Assembly: GCF_001571405.1 (NCBI RefSeq)
Contig: NZ_BCNX01000006.1
Span: 1-64,000 of the forward strand
DNA: 64,000 nt
DNA from: Methanoculleus thermophilus
Lineage (GTDB): Archaea; Halobacteriota; Methanomicrobia; Methanomicrobiales; Methanoculleaceae
Direction of reading: 5' to 3'
A program made the translations under genes and the position numbers. Shown here in pieces: positions 23,901 to 32,845 of this stretch. The notes under the pieces are model-generated. The model was not told the origin of the DNA. It made no database searches and worked only from the letters and a program-made list of their open reading frames with translations. Position 1 is the first letter of the stretch, and each line of letters begins with the position of its first letter.

Positions 23901-24542
23901 ATGTGTAATACCAAACCCTCCGGGAGATCAGGAGAAGCGCATGACCGGTTCGCCGAGGCAGCCGCATTCCACGGCCACATCTGCCCCGGCCTTGCAACGG
24001 GCTACCGGGCGGCGGAGGTCGCCCTTGAGCGCCTCCGGTCCGGCCGCTCAGAGGACGAAGAGCTCGTCGTCATCACCGAGACCGATGCCTGCGGCGTCGA
24101 CGCCATCCAGGTGATCACCGGCTGCACCGTCGGCAAAGGAAACCTCTTCTTCAAAGACCACGGCAAACATGCCTTCACGTTCATCAACCGAAAGACCGGC
24201 GAGGCCGTTCGGGTGGCGGCAAACCCCTCGTTCGATATCGACGCGCTCGATCCCGATCTCGCACCGCTCAGGGCCCGGGTGATGCAGGGCCAGGCAACCG
24301 AGGCGGAGCGCGCCGAGTTCCACGAACGAATCCGCCGGGTCGTCGACGCAATCCTTGAGACACCTGCAGAGACCCTCTTTACGATCCGAAACGTCGATGT
24401 CGAGATCCCCGAGCGGGCACGGATATTTCGGTCGATCCCGTGCGCAAAGTGCGGCGAGATGACTGCTGAGTCCCGAATCCGGGTCGAGGACGGAGAGCTC
24501 GTCTGCTACGCCTGCTCGCGGGAGTACACCCGCCGCTGGTGA
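23901..24542 (+). CDS. FmdE-family protein (formylmethanofuran dehydrogenase subunit E-like)
   Basis: A 213-residue cytosolic protein with FHGHICPG (23-30) and DACGVDAIQVITGCTVGKGN, the conserved motifs of FmdE, and a C-terminal zinc ribbon (CAKC...CYAC). FmdE-like proteins accompany molybdenum/tungsten formylmethanofuran dehydrogenases or molybdopterin enzymes in methanogens, but no catalytic subunit is encoded nearby. The spacer region (about 125-150) is helical and charged. A plausible Shine-Dalgarno AAGGTA precedes the ATG. The role of solitary copies is not established. Confidence 0.85.
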   Translation: MCNTKPSGRSGEAHDRFAEAAAFHGHICPGLATGYRAAEVALERLRSGRSEDEELVVITETDACGVDAIQVITGCTVGKGNLFFKDHGKHAFTFINRKTGEAVRVAANPSFDIDALDPDLAPLRARVMQGQATEAERAEFHERIRRVVDAILETPAETLFTIRNVDVEIPERARIFRSIPCAKCGEMTAESRIRVEDGELVCYACSREYTRRW

Positions 24543-24554
24543 GGCGAAAACCTC

Positions 24555-24671
24555 TCACCGCACAATTTTTGCGAAAGGGATCTTGGGGATATCCTCAAGC
24601 CCCCGCGGCCTTGAGCTGCGGATGAGCGCGTTCACGAGCCCTTTCCGGACACCGATCGTGGGCTTCCTCAT
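24555..24671 (-). CDS. Candidate 38-residue basic protein
   Basis: Reading from ATG 24671 to TGA 24555 gives a short basic protein (MRKPTIGVRKGLVNALIRSS and then a Pro/Ile/Lys-rich end) with the GC-rich third positions of local genes. It begins 45 bases after the DUF1015 stop on the same strand, so it could share that transcript. I do not recognise the family. The overlapping ctcaag/cttgag inverted repeat could mean it is only a terminator region. Confidence 0.3.
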   Translation of the reverse strand: MRKPTIGVRKGLVNALIRSSRPRGLEDIPKIPFAKIVR

Positions 24672-24715
24672 CGGCGATGATCGGGCAAAAAAGAGGGTTA
24701 AAAAGTGATCCGGAT

Positions 24716-25981
24716 TTATTCGTCGATGGTGTGGATGACCAGCCCTGAGAGGAGTTTCGGCTCGAACCAGGTGGACTTCGGGGGCATGACCCCGTCCGCA
24801 TCGGCGATTGCAAGCACCGTCTCGACGCGGACCGGCTGCATCGCTATCGCGAGGGCGTACTCGCCGGAATCCACGAGCCGCTCGAGGGAGGAGAGGGGTT
24901 TCGCCCCGCCCATGTAGTGGAGACGGGGGTCTCCCCGGGGGTCGGCGATCCCGAGCATCCCCTCAAGGATCTCCTTCTGCAGCACCGAGACGTCAAGCGA
25001 CCCGATCAGGTCGTCCGGGTCGGCGACGGGCTTTGAGACCTCATACCAGGTTCCTTTGATGTAGAAGTGCATCACATGCATCGGTGCATCATTGGCGGCG
25101 AGCGGCGGGATCTGGTAACCGGAGGCGTCGACCTTCCCGTAGGGCCGGACGTCCCAGCCTGCATTCAAGAGTGCGTCGACAAGACCGGGGAAGGTGTAGT
25201 TGCCGAGATCGGTGACGAGCCGGCTGTAGCCGTGGATGCGGACCCGGTCGTGGGCGAAGAGGACCACCATGAACTTCCCGGCCTCTTCGGTGAACCGGCC
25301 GGAGTCCCGGCGGCGTTCGGCCACGTTGACCGCCGACTTGGCCCGGTGGTGGCCGTCTGCAATATAGAGCGCGGGGACGGCCGAAAAGAGGTCTTCAAGG
25401 CGGGAGAGCGTCTCATCGTCGGTGACCCGGTAGATCTCGTGGAGTACACCTGATGCGGTCGTGGTGCTCCCGTCGGGCTCTGCAGCCTCCGTGATGGAAT
25501 GGACGCAAGACGCGATCTCCCCCGGGTCGCGGTAGAGCAGGAAGACGAGCCCGGTGTTCGCACCGACGACATCGATATGCCGGGTCCGATCCTCTTCCTT
25601 ATCGTACCGGGTGAGTTCGTGCCGCCGGATCGTCCGGTTCTCGTAGTCCTCCGTTGCCACGCAGCAGACCAGCCCGACGAACTCCTCGCCGTCCTGGACG
25701 GCCCGGTAGACGTACATCCCGGGCTCTGCGTCCCGCTGGAACTTGCCGTCTGAAAGCATCTCATCAAAGATCTCCCGGGCCCGCTGGTAGACCCGGTCGT
25801 CGTTCGGGGGGAGGTCGGGGAGCTCGGCATCGGGCCGGCTGACCCGGAGGAAACTGAGGGGGTTCTTCTCGATACACTCCCGCGCCTCGGCCGCCGTCAC
25901 CACGTCGTAGGGGACGGAGGGGATATCCTGGGAGTATTGCCGCTCAGGGCGGACAGCTGCGAAACGATATATCTGGACCAT
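24716..25981 (-). CDS. DUF1015 family protein
   Basis: A 421-residue cytosolic protein. MVQIYRFAAVRP, VPYDVV, LYIADGHHRAKSA and the closing PKSTWFEPKLLSGL are signatures of DUF1015, a widespread family of unknown reaction that in several archaea and bacteria sits near serine-biosynthesis genes. The conserved DGHHR and Asp/Glu residues suggest an enzyme. ATG at 25981 is preferred over 25993 because it matches the family start. It is divergent from rimI, with about 90 bases of shared promoter region. Confidence 0.85.
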   Translation of the reverse strand: MVQIYRFAAVRPERQYSQDIPSVPYDVVTAAEARECIEKNPLSFLRVSRPDAELPDLPPNDDRVYQRAREIFDEMLSDGKFQRDAEPGMYVYRAVQDGEEFVGLVCCVATEDYENRTIRRHELTRYDKEEDRTRHIDVVGANTGLVFLLYRDPGEIASCVHSITEAAEPDGSTTTASGVLHEIYRVTDDETLSRLEDLFSAVPALYIADGHHRAKSAVNVAERRRDSGRFTEEAGKFMVVLFAHDRVRIHGYSRLVTDLGNYTFPGLVDALLNAGWDVRPYGKVDASGYQIPPLAANDAPMHVMHFYIKGTWYEVSKPVADPDDLIGSLDVSVLQKEILEGMLGIADPRGDPRLHYMGGAKPLSSLERLVDSGEYALAIAMQPVRVETVLAIADADGVMPPKSTWFEPKLLSGLVIHTIDE

Positions 25982-26069
25982 GAATACCGCCACTCGTATG
26001 TGCCTACTATTTTGGTGCCTGACACTATATTAGGTAGGGCGCTCCACATGAGAACGCCCGTTGTTCACT

Positions 26070-26534
26070 ATGATGTCGCTGCAGGTCAATATTCGGCGAG
26101 CACAACCCACTGATATTCCAGAGATCTGCGCACTCGAGAGGGTATCGTTCGTCGATCCCTGGGATGAGAGGACGTTCCGGGAGGCGCTTGCAGCCTACCC
26201 CGAGACGTTCTTTGTGGCGAGGAATAATGGAGACCTCGCTGGGTTTGTCTCCGGGGGTATCGAGGATACCGGAGAAGAGGTTTACGGACATGTTATGAAC
26301 CTCGCGGTCGCCCCGGAATACCGCCGCAAGGGGATCGGGTGGCAACTCATCCGCCGCCTGGAGCGGGAGTACGTCATCCTCGGTGCGAGCGGGGTGCAGC
26401 TCGAGGTCAGGATCTCCAATACCGGGGCGCAGGAGTTCTACCGTCGCCTCGGCTACCGGGAGGTCTTCCAGATCGCCGCCTACTATGCAAACGATGAGGA
26501 TGCCCTGGTGATGATGAAGTGGTTCAGGTTCTAG
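26070..26534 (+). CDS. rimI: RimI-type N-terminal acetyltransferase
   Basis: A 154-residue GNAT enzyme that acetylates the alpha-amino group of target proteins with acetyl-CoA, in archaea a broad NatA-like activity. The acetyl-CoA loop is VAPEYRRKGIGWQL, followed by LEVRISNTGAQEFYRRLGY, the RimI/Ard1 signature. Two adjacent ATGs (26070, 26073) are both possible. A TATA-like actatatta at 26022-26030 fits a short leader. The neighbours do not suggest a specific substrate. Confidence 0.9.
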   Translation: MMSLQVNIRRAQPTDIPEICALERVSFVDPWDERTFREALAAYPETFFVARNNGDLAGFVSGGIEDTGEEVYGHVMNLAVAPEYRRKGIGWQLIRRLEREYVILGASGVQLEVRISNTGAQEFYRRLGYREVFQIAAYYANDEDALVMMKWFRF

Positions 26535-26601
26535 GGCTCGGCGGTTCGTAGAACCGGAGCATGGGAGCCGGAACGGCGTGAAGGTGAGTGATCAGAGGGC
26601 A

Positions 26602-26621
26602 GGAGCGGGAGTTCTCGCTCC
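26602..26621. terminator. Hairpin between convergent rimI and HMG-CoA reductase genes
   Basis: ggagcg/cgctcc with an inner gag/ctc pair forms a tight stem-loop in the 185-base convergent gap. No T-run is adjacent, so its role as a terminator is a guess from position. Nothing else is evident in 26535-26719. Confidence 0.3.
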
Positions 26622-26719
26622 AGGCTCTCTCTACTCCCGGATCTGGCTATTTGGTCTTGCGGCCCTCTTATAGAGGCTGCGTTTTCGTCCCCTTAAATGG
26701 TATCGTGGGCCCGGTCCCG

Positions 26720-27928
26720 TCACCCCCGCCCGTGCTCCTGGTGGGCCCGTGCGAGGTGTTGGGCCGCGAGGGCGCCGAGGAGGGAGAGTTCTCCGGCGAG
26801 GACCCCGGCGGCGACGATCTCGGCAAACGCCTTTGCGTTGGTCCCCGGCGGATCCCCGCCCCCGGCGACCCCGAGCATCGCGAGGCACTCCTGCTGGGTA
26901 TCGACCCCGGTGCCGCCGCCGACCGTCCCGACGGGGAGGGAGGGGAGGGTGACCGAGACGTAGACCCCGCCGTCCACCCGGTCGACGGTGGTGATCGCGG
27001 TGCTCCCCTCGACGACGTGGGCGGGGTCCTGCCCGCAGGCGATGAACGTGGCGGCGACGACGTTCGCCGCATGGGCGTTGAACCCGAACGAGCCCGCCCG
27101 GGCCGAGCCGACGAGGTTCTTCCTGTAGTTCGCCTCAATGAGCGTCTCCGTATCGGTCTTTAAGAGGTCGGCGACCATCGCGTCGGTGAGCCGCACCCCC
27201 GCGACCACGGTCTTGCCCCGGCCGCGGATCAGGTTGATCGCGGCCGGTTTTTTGTCGGTGCACATATTCCCGGACGTGGCGATGAGCCGTGCGCCCGTCT
27301 CCCGCTCGATCAGTTCGCCGACCTTCTGGCCTGCGATCGTTGCCATGTTCATCCCCATGGCGTCCTTGGTGTCGAACTCGAGCCGGACGAAGACGCTTGT
27401 CCCGGCAACGTAAGTGACGACCTCGGAGAGTTTCCCGTGCTTTGTGGTGCTCTCCGCAGCCTCGCGGATCTCTTCGGTGTGGCTCTCCACCCAGGCCATC
27501 ACCTCGCGGGCGTGGACGACGTCGCGGGCGGCAAAGACCGGCGCCCGGGTCATCCCGTCTCGCACGATCCGCACGTCCGCACCCCCGGCCCGGGTGATGA
27601 GCGAGCAGCCGCGGTTCACCGAGGCGACGAGCGCCCCCTCAGTCGTCGCGAGGGGGAGGTAGTAGGACCCGTCGGCGTACTCCCCCTTCACCCGGAGCGG
27701 CCCCGCGACCCCGAGCGGCACCTGGACCGTCCCGATCATGTTCTCGATGTTGCGCTTCACGACCCGGTCGATCCCGATGGAGAACGACCCGACCTTGGCG
27801 AGGGAGGTGCCGGTCTCGGCCTCGATGAACGCCCGCCGCACCCGGACCGCCTCCTCCGGCGGGAGCTCTTTTTCGAGTGCATAGAGTTTGAGGGAGCCCT
27901 CTCTCAGTCTCCCGATGTAATCATCCAT
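26720..27928 (-). CDS. hmgA: 3-hydroxy-3-methylglutaryl-CoA reductase (class I, NADPH)
   Basis: A 402-residue enzyme that reduces HMG-CoA to mevalonate, the committed step to archaeal isoprenoid lipids. ENMIGTVQVPLGVAGPL, LATTEGALVAS (catalytic Glu97), DAMGMNMAT, TDKKPAAIN (catalytic Lys), GTVGGGTG and the C-terminal RAHQ (catalytic His) are all present, as in class I enzymes. Length is typical of archaea. It is transcribed divergently from trm5 and lies 1.5 kb from the operon that makes its substrate. The minus-strand ctatagatatgg just upstream is a likely TATA box. Confidence 0.97.
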   Translation of the reverse strand: MDDYIGRLREGSLKLYALEKELPPEEAVRVRRAFIEAETGTSLAKVGSFSIGIDRVVKRNIENMIGTVQVPLGVAGPLRVKGEYADGSYYLPLATTEGALVASVNRGCSLITRAGGADVRIVRDGMTRAPVFAARDVVHAREVMAWVESHTEEIREAAESTTKHGKLSEVVTYVAGTSVFVRLEFDTKDAMGMNMATIAGQKVGELIERETGARLIATSGNMCTDKKPAAINLIRGRGKTVVAGVRLTDAMVADLLKTDTETLIEANYRKNLVGSARAGSFGFNAHAANVVAATFIACGQDPAHVVEGSTAITTVDRVDGGVYVSVTLPSLPVGTVGGGTGVDTQQECLAMLGVAGGGDPPGTNAKAFAEIVAAGVLAGELSLLGALAAQHLARAHQEHGRG

Positions 27929-27971
27929 GAATAGTATGAGATTCCATATCTATAGATGGCTGGTGGTCAGC

Positions 27972-28886
27972 GTGCGAGGGAGACAGTGGTGCCTTGCGGT
28001 ACCGAAACGAGAGGCTGAAGCGACACGGCGCCGCCTGCTTGAGGAGGGGATCCTCGACCGGCGCTACAAGCCGCGCCCGGAGGGAGACGCCATCCTGCTC
28101 CCGGTGGCGGAGGAGATCCCCGGGGCCGTCCTCTGCGAGGTCGAGGCCGTGCCGGAACGCCTCGACCTCCCGCGTCACGAGCTCGTCGGCGGGATCGCTA
28201 TTTTGCAGGAGAACGATCCCGAGGGCGCCGAGCGGCTGCTCTCCTCCCGGCCCTCGGTCACGACGGTCCTCTTCCCCGAGACGCCCGTCGAGGGGGAGTA
28301 CCGCACCCGCCGGTTCTCGGTTCTCGCCGGGACCCCGACCACCCGGACCCGGGTGACGGAGTATGGGCTCCGTTTTGACGTGGACCTCGCCCACGCCTAC
28401 TTCTCGGCCCGGCTCTCGACCGAGCGGCAGCGGGTCCTCGGGATGATGGAGGAAGGGGAGTGGGTGCTCGATATGTTCGCCGGCGTCGGGCCGTTTGCGA
28501 TCACCCTCGCCCAGAAGGCCGCCCTCGTCGTCGCCGCGGACCTCAACCCCGCCGCCGTCCACCTCATGGTCGAAAATATCGCGCTCAACCGCGCAAAGAA
28601 CGTCATCCCGATGCTCGCCGATGCCGCCCACCTCCCCCGACTTGGATTCAAACCCTTCGACCGGATCATCATGAACCTCCCCTTCGCCGCGGCGGAGTTC
28701 CTCCCGGCGGCCGTCGCCCTCTGCCGGGACGGCGGGACGATCCACCTCTACGCGCTCGAGGAGCGCGAGGGCGAGTTCCTCCCCCGGATCCGGGAGGTCA
28801 CCGGCGGCGAGGTCGTCGAGCGGCAGGTTCGGACCTACTCCCCGGGGAAGTGGCACGCGGTGTATGATGTTGTGGTGGAGAAGTAA
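27972..28886 (+). CDS. trm5: tRNA (guanine37-N1)-methyltransferase Trm5
   Basis: A 304-residue SAM-dependent enzyme that makes m1G37 next to the anticodon. The SAM-binding motif is DMFAGVGPFAITLAQ, and NLPFAAAEFLP is the Trm5 active-site NLP motif. The N-terminal domain (AVPKREAEATRRRLLEEGIL) matches archaeal Trm5. The frame extends to 27927, inside the hmgA start, but GTG at 27972, with GGTGGTC just upstream, gives the usual N-terminus; GTG 27963 and ATG 27936 are alternatives. hmgA diverges from it. Confidence 0.9.
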   Translation: MRGRQWCLAVPKREAEATRRRLLEEGILDRRYKPRPEGDAILLPVAEEIPGAVLCEVEAVPERLDLPRHELVGGIAILQENDPEGAERLLSSRPSVTTVLFPETPVEGEYRTRRFSVLAGTPTTRTRVTEYGLRFDVDLAHAYFSARLSTERQRVLGMMEEGEWVLDMFAGVGPFAITLAQKAALVVAADLNPAAVHLMVENIALNRAKNVIPMLADAAHLPRLGFKPFDRIIMNLPFAAAEFLPAAVALCRDGGTIHLYALEEREGEFLPRIREVTGGEVVERQVRTYSPGKWHAVYDVVVEK

Positions 28887-28966
28887 GAGGGCTGGGTGGG
28901 GGGTTTGGCCTACAATAGGGACCGGGGGACTGGTTACGTCCACAGGTTCCGTGGGGATTGTGCACC

Positions 28967-28997
28967 ATTGGAGCGCTCGAACGTCAATTGCTCCAAT
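28967..28997. terminator. Inverted repeat downstream of trm5
   Basis: attggagc (28967-28974) and gctccaat (28990-28997) form a perfect 8-bp stem with a 15-base loop, 80 bases after the trm5 stop. It may end the trm5 transcript or belong to the repeat-rich gap that follows. Confidence 0.35.
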
Positions 28998-29060
28998 CTT
29001 TGAATGCTGTGCTCGAGTTTCTGCTCTTCTTGGTCTGCTTTCCTTGTGACTACACTTGGC

Positions 29061-29132
29061 ATGGATTCCCACTGGGCATCGCATTGCAGGGGGGAGGGGA
29101 CAGGGGCCCCACCCCCCAAGTGCGATACCCCC
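29061..29132. repeat. Palindromic dispersed repeat, compact copy
   Basis: The core pairs ggggggagggg with ccccacccccc around a short loop, flanked by tcgca/tgcga and cactg/cagtg. The left arm (ggattcccactgggcatcgc) recurs exactly at 36510-36529 and, in variant form, inverted at about 36808-36833. No ORF of convincing composition lies here. The arrangement resembles a small non-coding palindromic element (MITE- or REP-like). It sits in the 530-base gap between trm5 and the DUF35 gene. Confidence 0.6.
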
Positions 29133-29312
29133 ACGGTCCAGTGTACCGGATTTTTCCATCATGAGGATTGTTTTCCGTCTGCAATTTGGTGGGTCCGGGT
29201 CGGTCCGGGGAGTAGTATGTTTGAAGAACAGCCCTCTGGAGCCCTTCTTTCCCGATACCTCCCCACAGATCTTCACATCACGAAAAATAGGGGGTATAGA
29301 GCGTGATCGGAC

Positions 29313-29333
29313 CTCCGGCGCTCGGCGCCGGAG
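29313..29333. repeat. Perfect 8-bp hairpin
   Basis: ctccggcg (29313-29320) and cgccggag (29326-29333) form a GC-rich stem with a 5-base loop. It lies downstream of the minus-strand mevalonate operon and could be its terminator. Confidence 0.4.
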
Positions 29334-29349
29334 ACCCAGTCAACTCACA

Positions 29350-29421
29350 CGGGGGTTGTGTTTGGAGTTACAATGGGGGGTTAGGGTTTGGAGTTACAAA
29401 GGGGGTTTTTGTTTGGAGTTA
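29350..29421. repeat. Three copies of a G-run/TTTGGAGTTAC unit at the end of the DUF35 gene
   Basis: tttggagttac occurs at about 29360, 29388 and 29412, each next to a run of 5-6 G (one split by a T). The last copy contains the stop codon (TAA on the minus strand) of the DUF35 gene, so the unit looks like a tandem duplication of that gene's 3' end. The clustered G-runs on the plus strand could fold as a G-quadruplex. Confidence 0.6.
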
Positions 29422-29811
29422 CTCCACCGGCACGAACTTCGTGCCGTAGTGGATGACGCCGCTCTCGCCGTCGGCCGTCACCCGGCGGAAGACGCTTTTT
29501 ACGCGCATCCCGATCTTTACTTCCTCGGGGTTGCAGGCGATCTGGGTCGTGAGCCGCGGGCCCTCGTCGAGCTCGACGATCGCGAGGACGTAGGGGGTCG
29601 TGTGCTCGAACTGGTCGCTTGCCGACCGGATCACCGTGTAGGTGACGACCGTTCCTTCGCCCTTGAACTTGTGGTCGACGATCTTGCCGCTCCGCCGGCA
29701 GTCGGGGCAGAGTGACCGCGGCGGGAAGAAATACCGCCCGCAGGTCGTACACTGCGTCCCGACCAGGTTATACCGCTGCGGAATCTTTCTCCAGAACCGT
29801 GATACCGACAT
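29419..29811 (-). CDS. DUF35 zinc-ribbon/OB-fold acyl-CoA scaffold protein
   Basis: A 130-residue protein with a zinc ribbon (Cys21, Cys24, Cys35, Cys38) and an OB-fold (TVVTYTVIRSASDQF, VLAIVELDEGPRL). In archaea this protein bridges thiolase and HMG-CoA synthase in one complex, passing acetoacetyl-CoA between the active sites. It is encoded 2 bases after the thiolase and is the last gene of the operon, matching that complex. Its 3' end is followed by the triplicated unit described separately. Confidence 0.93.
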   Translation of the reverse strand: MSVSRFWRKIPQRYNLVGTQCTTCGRYFFPPRSLCPDCRRSGKIVDHKFKGEGTVVTYTVIRSASDQFEHTTPYVLAIVELDEGPRLTTQIACNPEEVKIGMRVKSVFRRVTADGESGVIHYGTKFVPVE

Positions 29812-29813
29812 TC

Positions 29814-30974
29814 TTACGCCCCCAGGATGTGCACGACGACCGTCGCGCCGGTGCCGCCGACGTTGTGAGCCATGCCGATCTCCGCATCCACCTGCCGTGC
29901 GCCGGCCTCACCGCGCAGCTGCGTGACGACCTCGCAGATCTGCTTGATCCCCGTCGCACCGACCGGGTGGCCGCAGGCCTTCAGGCCGCCGCTCGTGTTT
30001 ACCGGAATCTCCCCGCCGAGGGCCGTTGCCCCTTCCTCGGTGAGCCTCCCCGCCTCGCCCTTCTTGCAGAAGCCGAGGTCCTCGATCGCGCAGATCTCGG
30101 CGATCGTGAAGCAGTCGTGGACCTCGAGCATATCGATATCCTTCGGGGTGAGCTTTGCCTGGGCAAACGCCCGCTTGCCTGCCGCCACGGTGGCGTCCAG
30201 GGTCGAGATGTCCCGCCGGTCGTGGAGCGCGATGGTGTCGCTCGCCTGGGCGCTCGCAAGCACCTTGACCGGCGAATCGGTGAACTCGTGGGCACGCTCA
30301 AGCGGCACCACGACGACCGCCGCCGCACCGTCGGTGATCGGCGAGCAGTCGAAGAGCCTCAAGGGGTCGGCCACGAGCGAGGAGGAGAGGACCGTGTCGA
30401 CCGTGATCCGGTTCTTGAACTGGGCGATCGGGTTCCTTGCGCCGTTCTCGTGGTTCTTCACCGCAACCATGGCAAGCTGCTCGCGAGTGAGGGGATAGCG
30501 GTGCATGTAGTCGTTTGCGATCATTGCATACAGGCCGGGGAAGGTCGCTCCCACGAACCCCTCCCACTCGCGGTCCGCGGCGCTCGCGAGCATATCCACG
30601 CTCGCCCCGGTCCCGACATCGGTCATCTTCTCGACGCCTGCCGCGACCACGACATCCTCCATACCGCTTGCGACCGCGATCACCGCCTGCCGGAAGGCAA
30701 GCCCGCCGGAGGCGCAGGCCGCCTCAACCCTGGTCGAGGGGATGTTCTTCGTTGCGAGGCCCGCATAGTCCGCGATCAGGGCCCCGATGTGCTCCTGCTC
30801 CACGAACCGCCCGGCGCTCATATTCCCTACATAGAGTGCGTCGATCTCTTCGCCGGAGATCCCGGCGTCCTCAAGTGCCAGCGTCCCGGCCTTCACAAAG
30901 AGGTCGCGGAACGAGGTGCTCCAGTGCTCCCCGAACTCCGTGCACCCAATGCCGATTACTGCTACGTCTCTCAT
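29814..30974 (-). CDS. Acetyl-CoA C-acetyltransferase (archaeal thiolase of the mevalonate pathway)
   Basis: A 386-residue thiolase condensing two acetyl-CoA to acetoacetyl-CoA. The nucleophile is Cys87 in [10 protein letters not shown], and GHPVGATG near the C-terminus carries the second active-site region. The sequence is of the archaeal SCP-x/thiolase-like type that works with DUF35. The start overlaps the HMG-CoA synthase stop by 4 bases, and DUF35 follows after 2 bases, so the three are made together. Confidence 0.93.
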   Translation of the reverse strand: MRDVAVIGIGCTEFGEHWSTSFRDLFVKAGTLALEDAGISGEEIDALYVGNMSAGRFVEQEHIGALIADYAGLATKNIPSTRVEAACASGGLAFRQAVIAVASGMEDVVVAAGVEKMTDVGTGASVDMLASAADREWEGFVGATFPGLYAMIANDYMHRYPLTREQLAMVAVKNHENGARNPIAQFKNRITVDTVLSSSLVADPLRLFDCSPITDGAAAVVVVPLERAHEFTDSPVKVLASAQASDTIALHDRRDISTLDATVAAGKRAFAQAKLTPKDIDMLEVHDCFTIAEICAIEDLGFCKKGEAGRLTEEGATALGGEIPVNTSGGLKACGHPVGATGIKQICEVVTQLRGEAGARQVDAEIGMAHNVGGTGATVVVHILGA

Positions 30975-32023
30975 CTCTGCATCACGATCTTTCCTTTGTG
31001 TTTGGCATACAGTGCATAGTCCAGGTAGGTCGGGTTGGCGAGCAGCTGCTCGACGGTCGGCGCCGCCGCGCGGTTGAACGCCTCCGACTCGATCACGTCG
31101 GTGACGGTGATATCGAATGCGTCGCTCCCGGCCCCGGACCCGAACGAGGTCACGAAGATCCGGTCACCCGGTTTTGCCACATCCAGCGTCGCCGCAAGCC
31201 CGATCATCGATGCCCCCGAGTAGGTGTTCCCGAGCCTCGGGACAACGAGGCCCGGCTTGATCTGCTCGTCCGTGAACCCGAGCAGCTTTGCCACCCGCTG
31301 CGGGAACTTGGCGTTCGGCTGGTGGAAGACGGCGTAGTCGTAGTCCTTCGGGCTTGTCCCCGCCCGCTCGAACATCAGCCGGGCGGCGCCCTGGACGTGC
31401 TTGAAGTAGCCGGGATCACCCGTGAACCGTCCGCCGTGGCGGGGGTAGCTCTGCCCCTCCCGGCGCCAGAAGTCGGGCGTGTCGGTGGTGAACGAGCAGG
31501 TCTGGTTGATCTCGGCGATGGTCTCCCCCTCGCCGATGACGAACGCAGCCCCGCCGGCCGCCGCCGTGTACTCGAGCGCGTCCCCGGGAGCACCCTGGGC
31601 CACGTCCGCACCTATCGCGATCCCGAACGGGATCATGCCGCTCTTCACAAGCCCCATACAGGTCTGGATACCGGCGGTTCCTGCCTTGCACGCGAACTCG
31701 TAGTCGGCGGCGGTCATGTTCGGGGTCGCCCCGATCGCCTCGCCGACTGTACAGGCCGTCGGCTTGACCGCGTAGGGGTGAGACTCGCTGCCCACGTAGA
31801 TGGCGCCGACTGCCTCCGTGTCGATGGTTCTCCTCCGGAGCGCGGCACGGGCCGCCTCGACGGCGATGGTCGCGGTATCTTCATCGAGATCGGGGACGGA
31901 CTTCTCAAAGACGCCAAGACCCCGCATGATATCGTCTGCGTTGGCGCCCCAGATCCGCGCGATCTCCTGGACTTTAATCCGGTAGCGCGGGATGTAGACG
32001 CCGTATGAGTAAATGCCTACCAT
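30971..32023 (-). CDS. Hydroxymethylglutaryl-CoA synthase
   Basis: A 350-residue enzyme that condenses acetoacetyl-CoA with acetyl-CoA to HMG-CoA. The catalytic residues are visible as Glu80 ([11 protein letters not shown]) and Cys112 (YEFACKAGT), and [10 protein letters not shown] holds the conserved His. Length matches archaeal HMGS. It overlaps the HTH regulator gene by 7 bases and the thiolase gene by 4. The product feeds the HMG-CoA reductase encoded 3 kb away. Confidence 0.95.
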   Translation of the reverse strand: MVGIYSYGVYIPRYRIKVQEIARIWGANADDIMRGLGVFEKSVPDLDEDTATIAVEAARAALRRRTIDTEAVGAIYVGSESHPYAVKPTACTVGEAIGATPNMTAADYEFACKAGTAGIQTCMGLVKSGMIPFGIAIGADVAQGAPGDALEYTAAAGGAAFVIGEGETIAEINQTCSFTTDTPDFWRREGQSYPRHGGRFTGDPGYFKHVQGAARLMFERAGTSPKDYDYAVFHQPNAKFPQRVAKLLGFTDEQIKPGLVVPRLGNTYSGASMIGLAATLDVAKPGDRIFVTSFGSGAGSDAFDITVTDVIESEAFNRAAAPTVEQLLANPTYLDYALYAKHKGKIVMQR

Positions 32024-32727
32024 AACTTTCCTCGTAGTGAACTGATGATCGTCTCAACATCCATCGTGGTACAGAGCACCGTGATCCGGTCCCGCTCCGC
32101 AAGACCGGGTATCAGCGGGTGCACCTCTTCCGGGGTGATGCCCTGCAGCACCACGCAACGGGGCTTGAAGGGGGTGACCCGGATCGCCACCATGGGAGAC
32201 TTCCCGGTCGAGACCTCGGTGAAGATGAGAGCACGCTCCGTGCTCCAGCCGTAGATGCGGTTGAACTCGCTTGAAGAGAGTTGAAGGATCGCATTGAGGC
32301 TGTTTATCACCGTATACCCGTAGATGGTCTGGTCCATCGGGCCGCAGAGTGTGACGGCGCCGATAACTTCGGCAAACTCCGGGAGGCCTATCGGAGAGGC
32401 GTACTCGTGGATGTCGTAGATGACATCTTCGTCGAAATCGGTGTACAGGATTTTTGCAAATTTGTTGATGTATCGGCCACCGTTGTCCTCGTCGATCGAG
32501 AGGATCGCATCGACAATCTTGCCGACGATGGCTGTTCCCGGACTCTTTCGCCGTCCGCTCTCGTAGTCACTGATAACTGAGGGCGAGACCTCGAGACGCT
32601 CGGCGAGCACCCCCGGAGGGATGTTGAAACTCTGCCGCCACTTCTTCAAGGCCTGACCCGGTGAGTCCGAAAGTGTGATCTCCCCTGCCATTTTCTCGGC
32701 AAGTTGATGCCGCACTCCGGATTTCAT
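32017..32727 (-). CDS. XRE-type HTH transcriptional regulator heading the mevalonate operon
   Basis: A 236-residue protein: a Cro/C1-type helix-turn-helix (about 25-60, [20 protein letters not shown]), followed by a 170-residue C-terminal domain also seen in other archaeal regulators ([33 protein letters not shown]). It is the first gene of the HTH-HMGS-thiolase-DUF35 operon and overlaps HMGS by 7 bases. Position suggests it controls its own operon in response to a metabolite, but no operator was identified. Confidence 0.82.
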   Translation of the reverse strand: MKSGVRHQLAEKMAGEITLSDSPGQALKKWRQSFNIPPGVLAERLEVSPSVISDYESGRRKSPGTAIVGKIVDAILSIDEDNGGRYINKFAKILYTDFDEDVIYDIHEYASPIGLPEFAEVIGAVTLCGPMDQTIYGYTVINSLNAILQLSSSEFNRIYGWSTERALIFTEVSTGKSPMVAIRVTPFKPRCVVLQGITPEEVHPLIPGLAERDRITVLCTTMDVETIISSLRGKLW

Positions 32728-32816
32728 GCAGGTACTGTTATCACTCCGGCTTAAAAAATTAGCGTATTGGATTTCGACATTTCACGAAAATCGTCGGACA
32801 GCGATCGCTGCATAAT

Positions 32817-32826
32817 CCATATATAG
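32817..32826 (+). promoter_or_regulatory. TATA box of the riboflavin operon
   Basis: The sequence tatatagt, after atcca, lies about 25 bases before ATG 32846, giving a probable leaderless mRNA and supporting that start over the ATG at 32828. Confidence 0.5.
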
Positions 32827-32845
32827 TATGCATCTCAATTCTGAT

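Noticed and set aside
27921-29276. 450-codon minus-strand open frame opposite trm5
   Set aside because: It is the antisense of trm5 plus repeat-rich gap, with no domain and a composition typical of shadow frames.
29056-29715. 219-codon plus-strand frame through the repeat gap and DUF35 gene
   Set aside because: It runs through the palindromic repeat and then antisense to the DUF35 gene, whose zinc ribbon and OB-fold are clearly on the minus strand.
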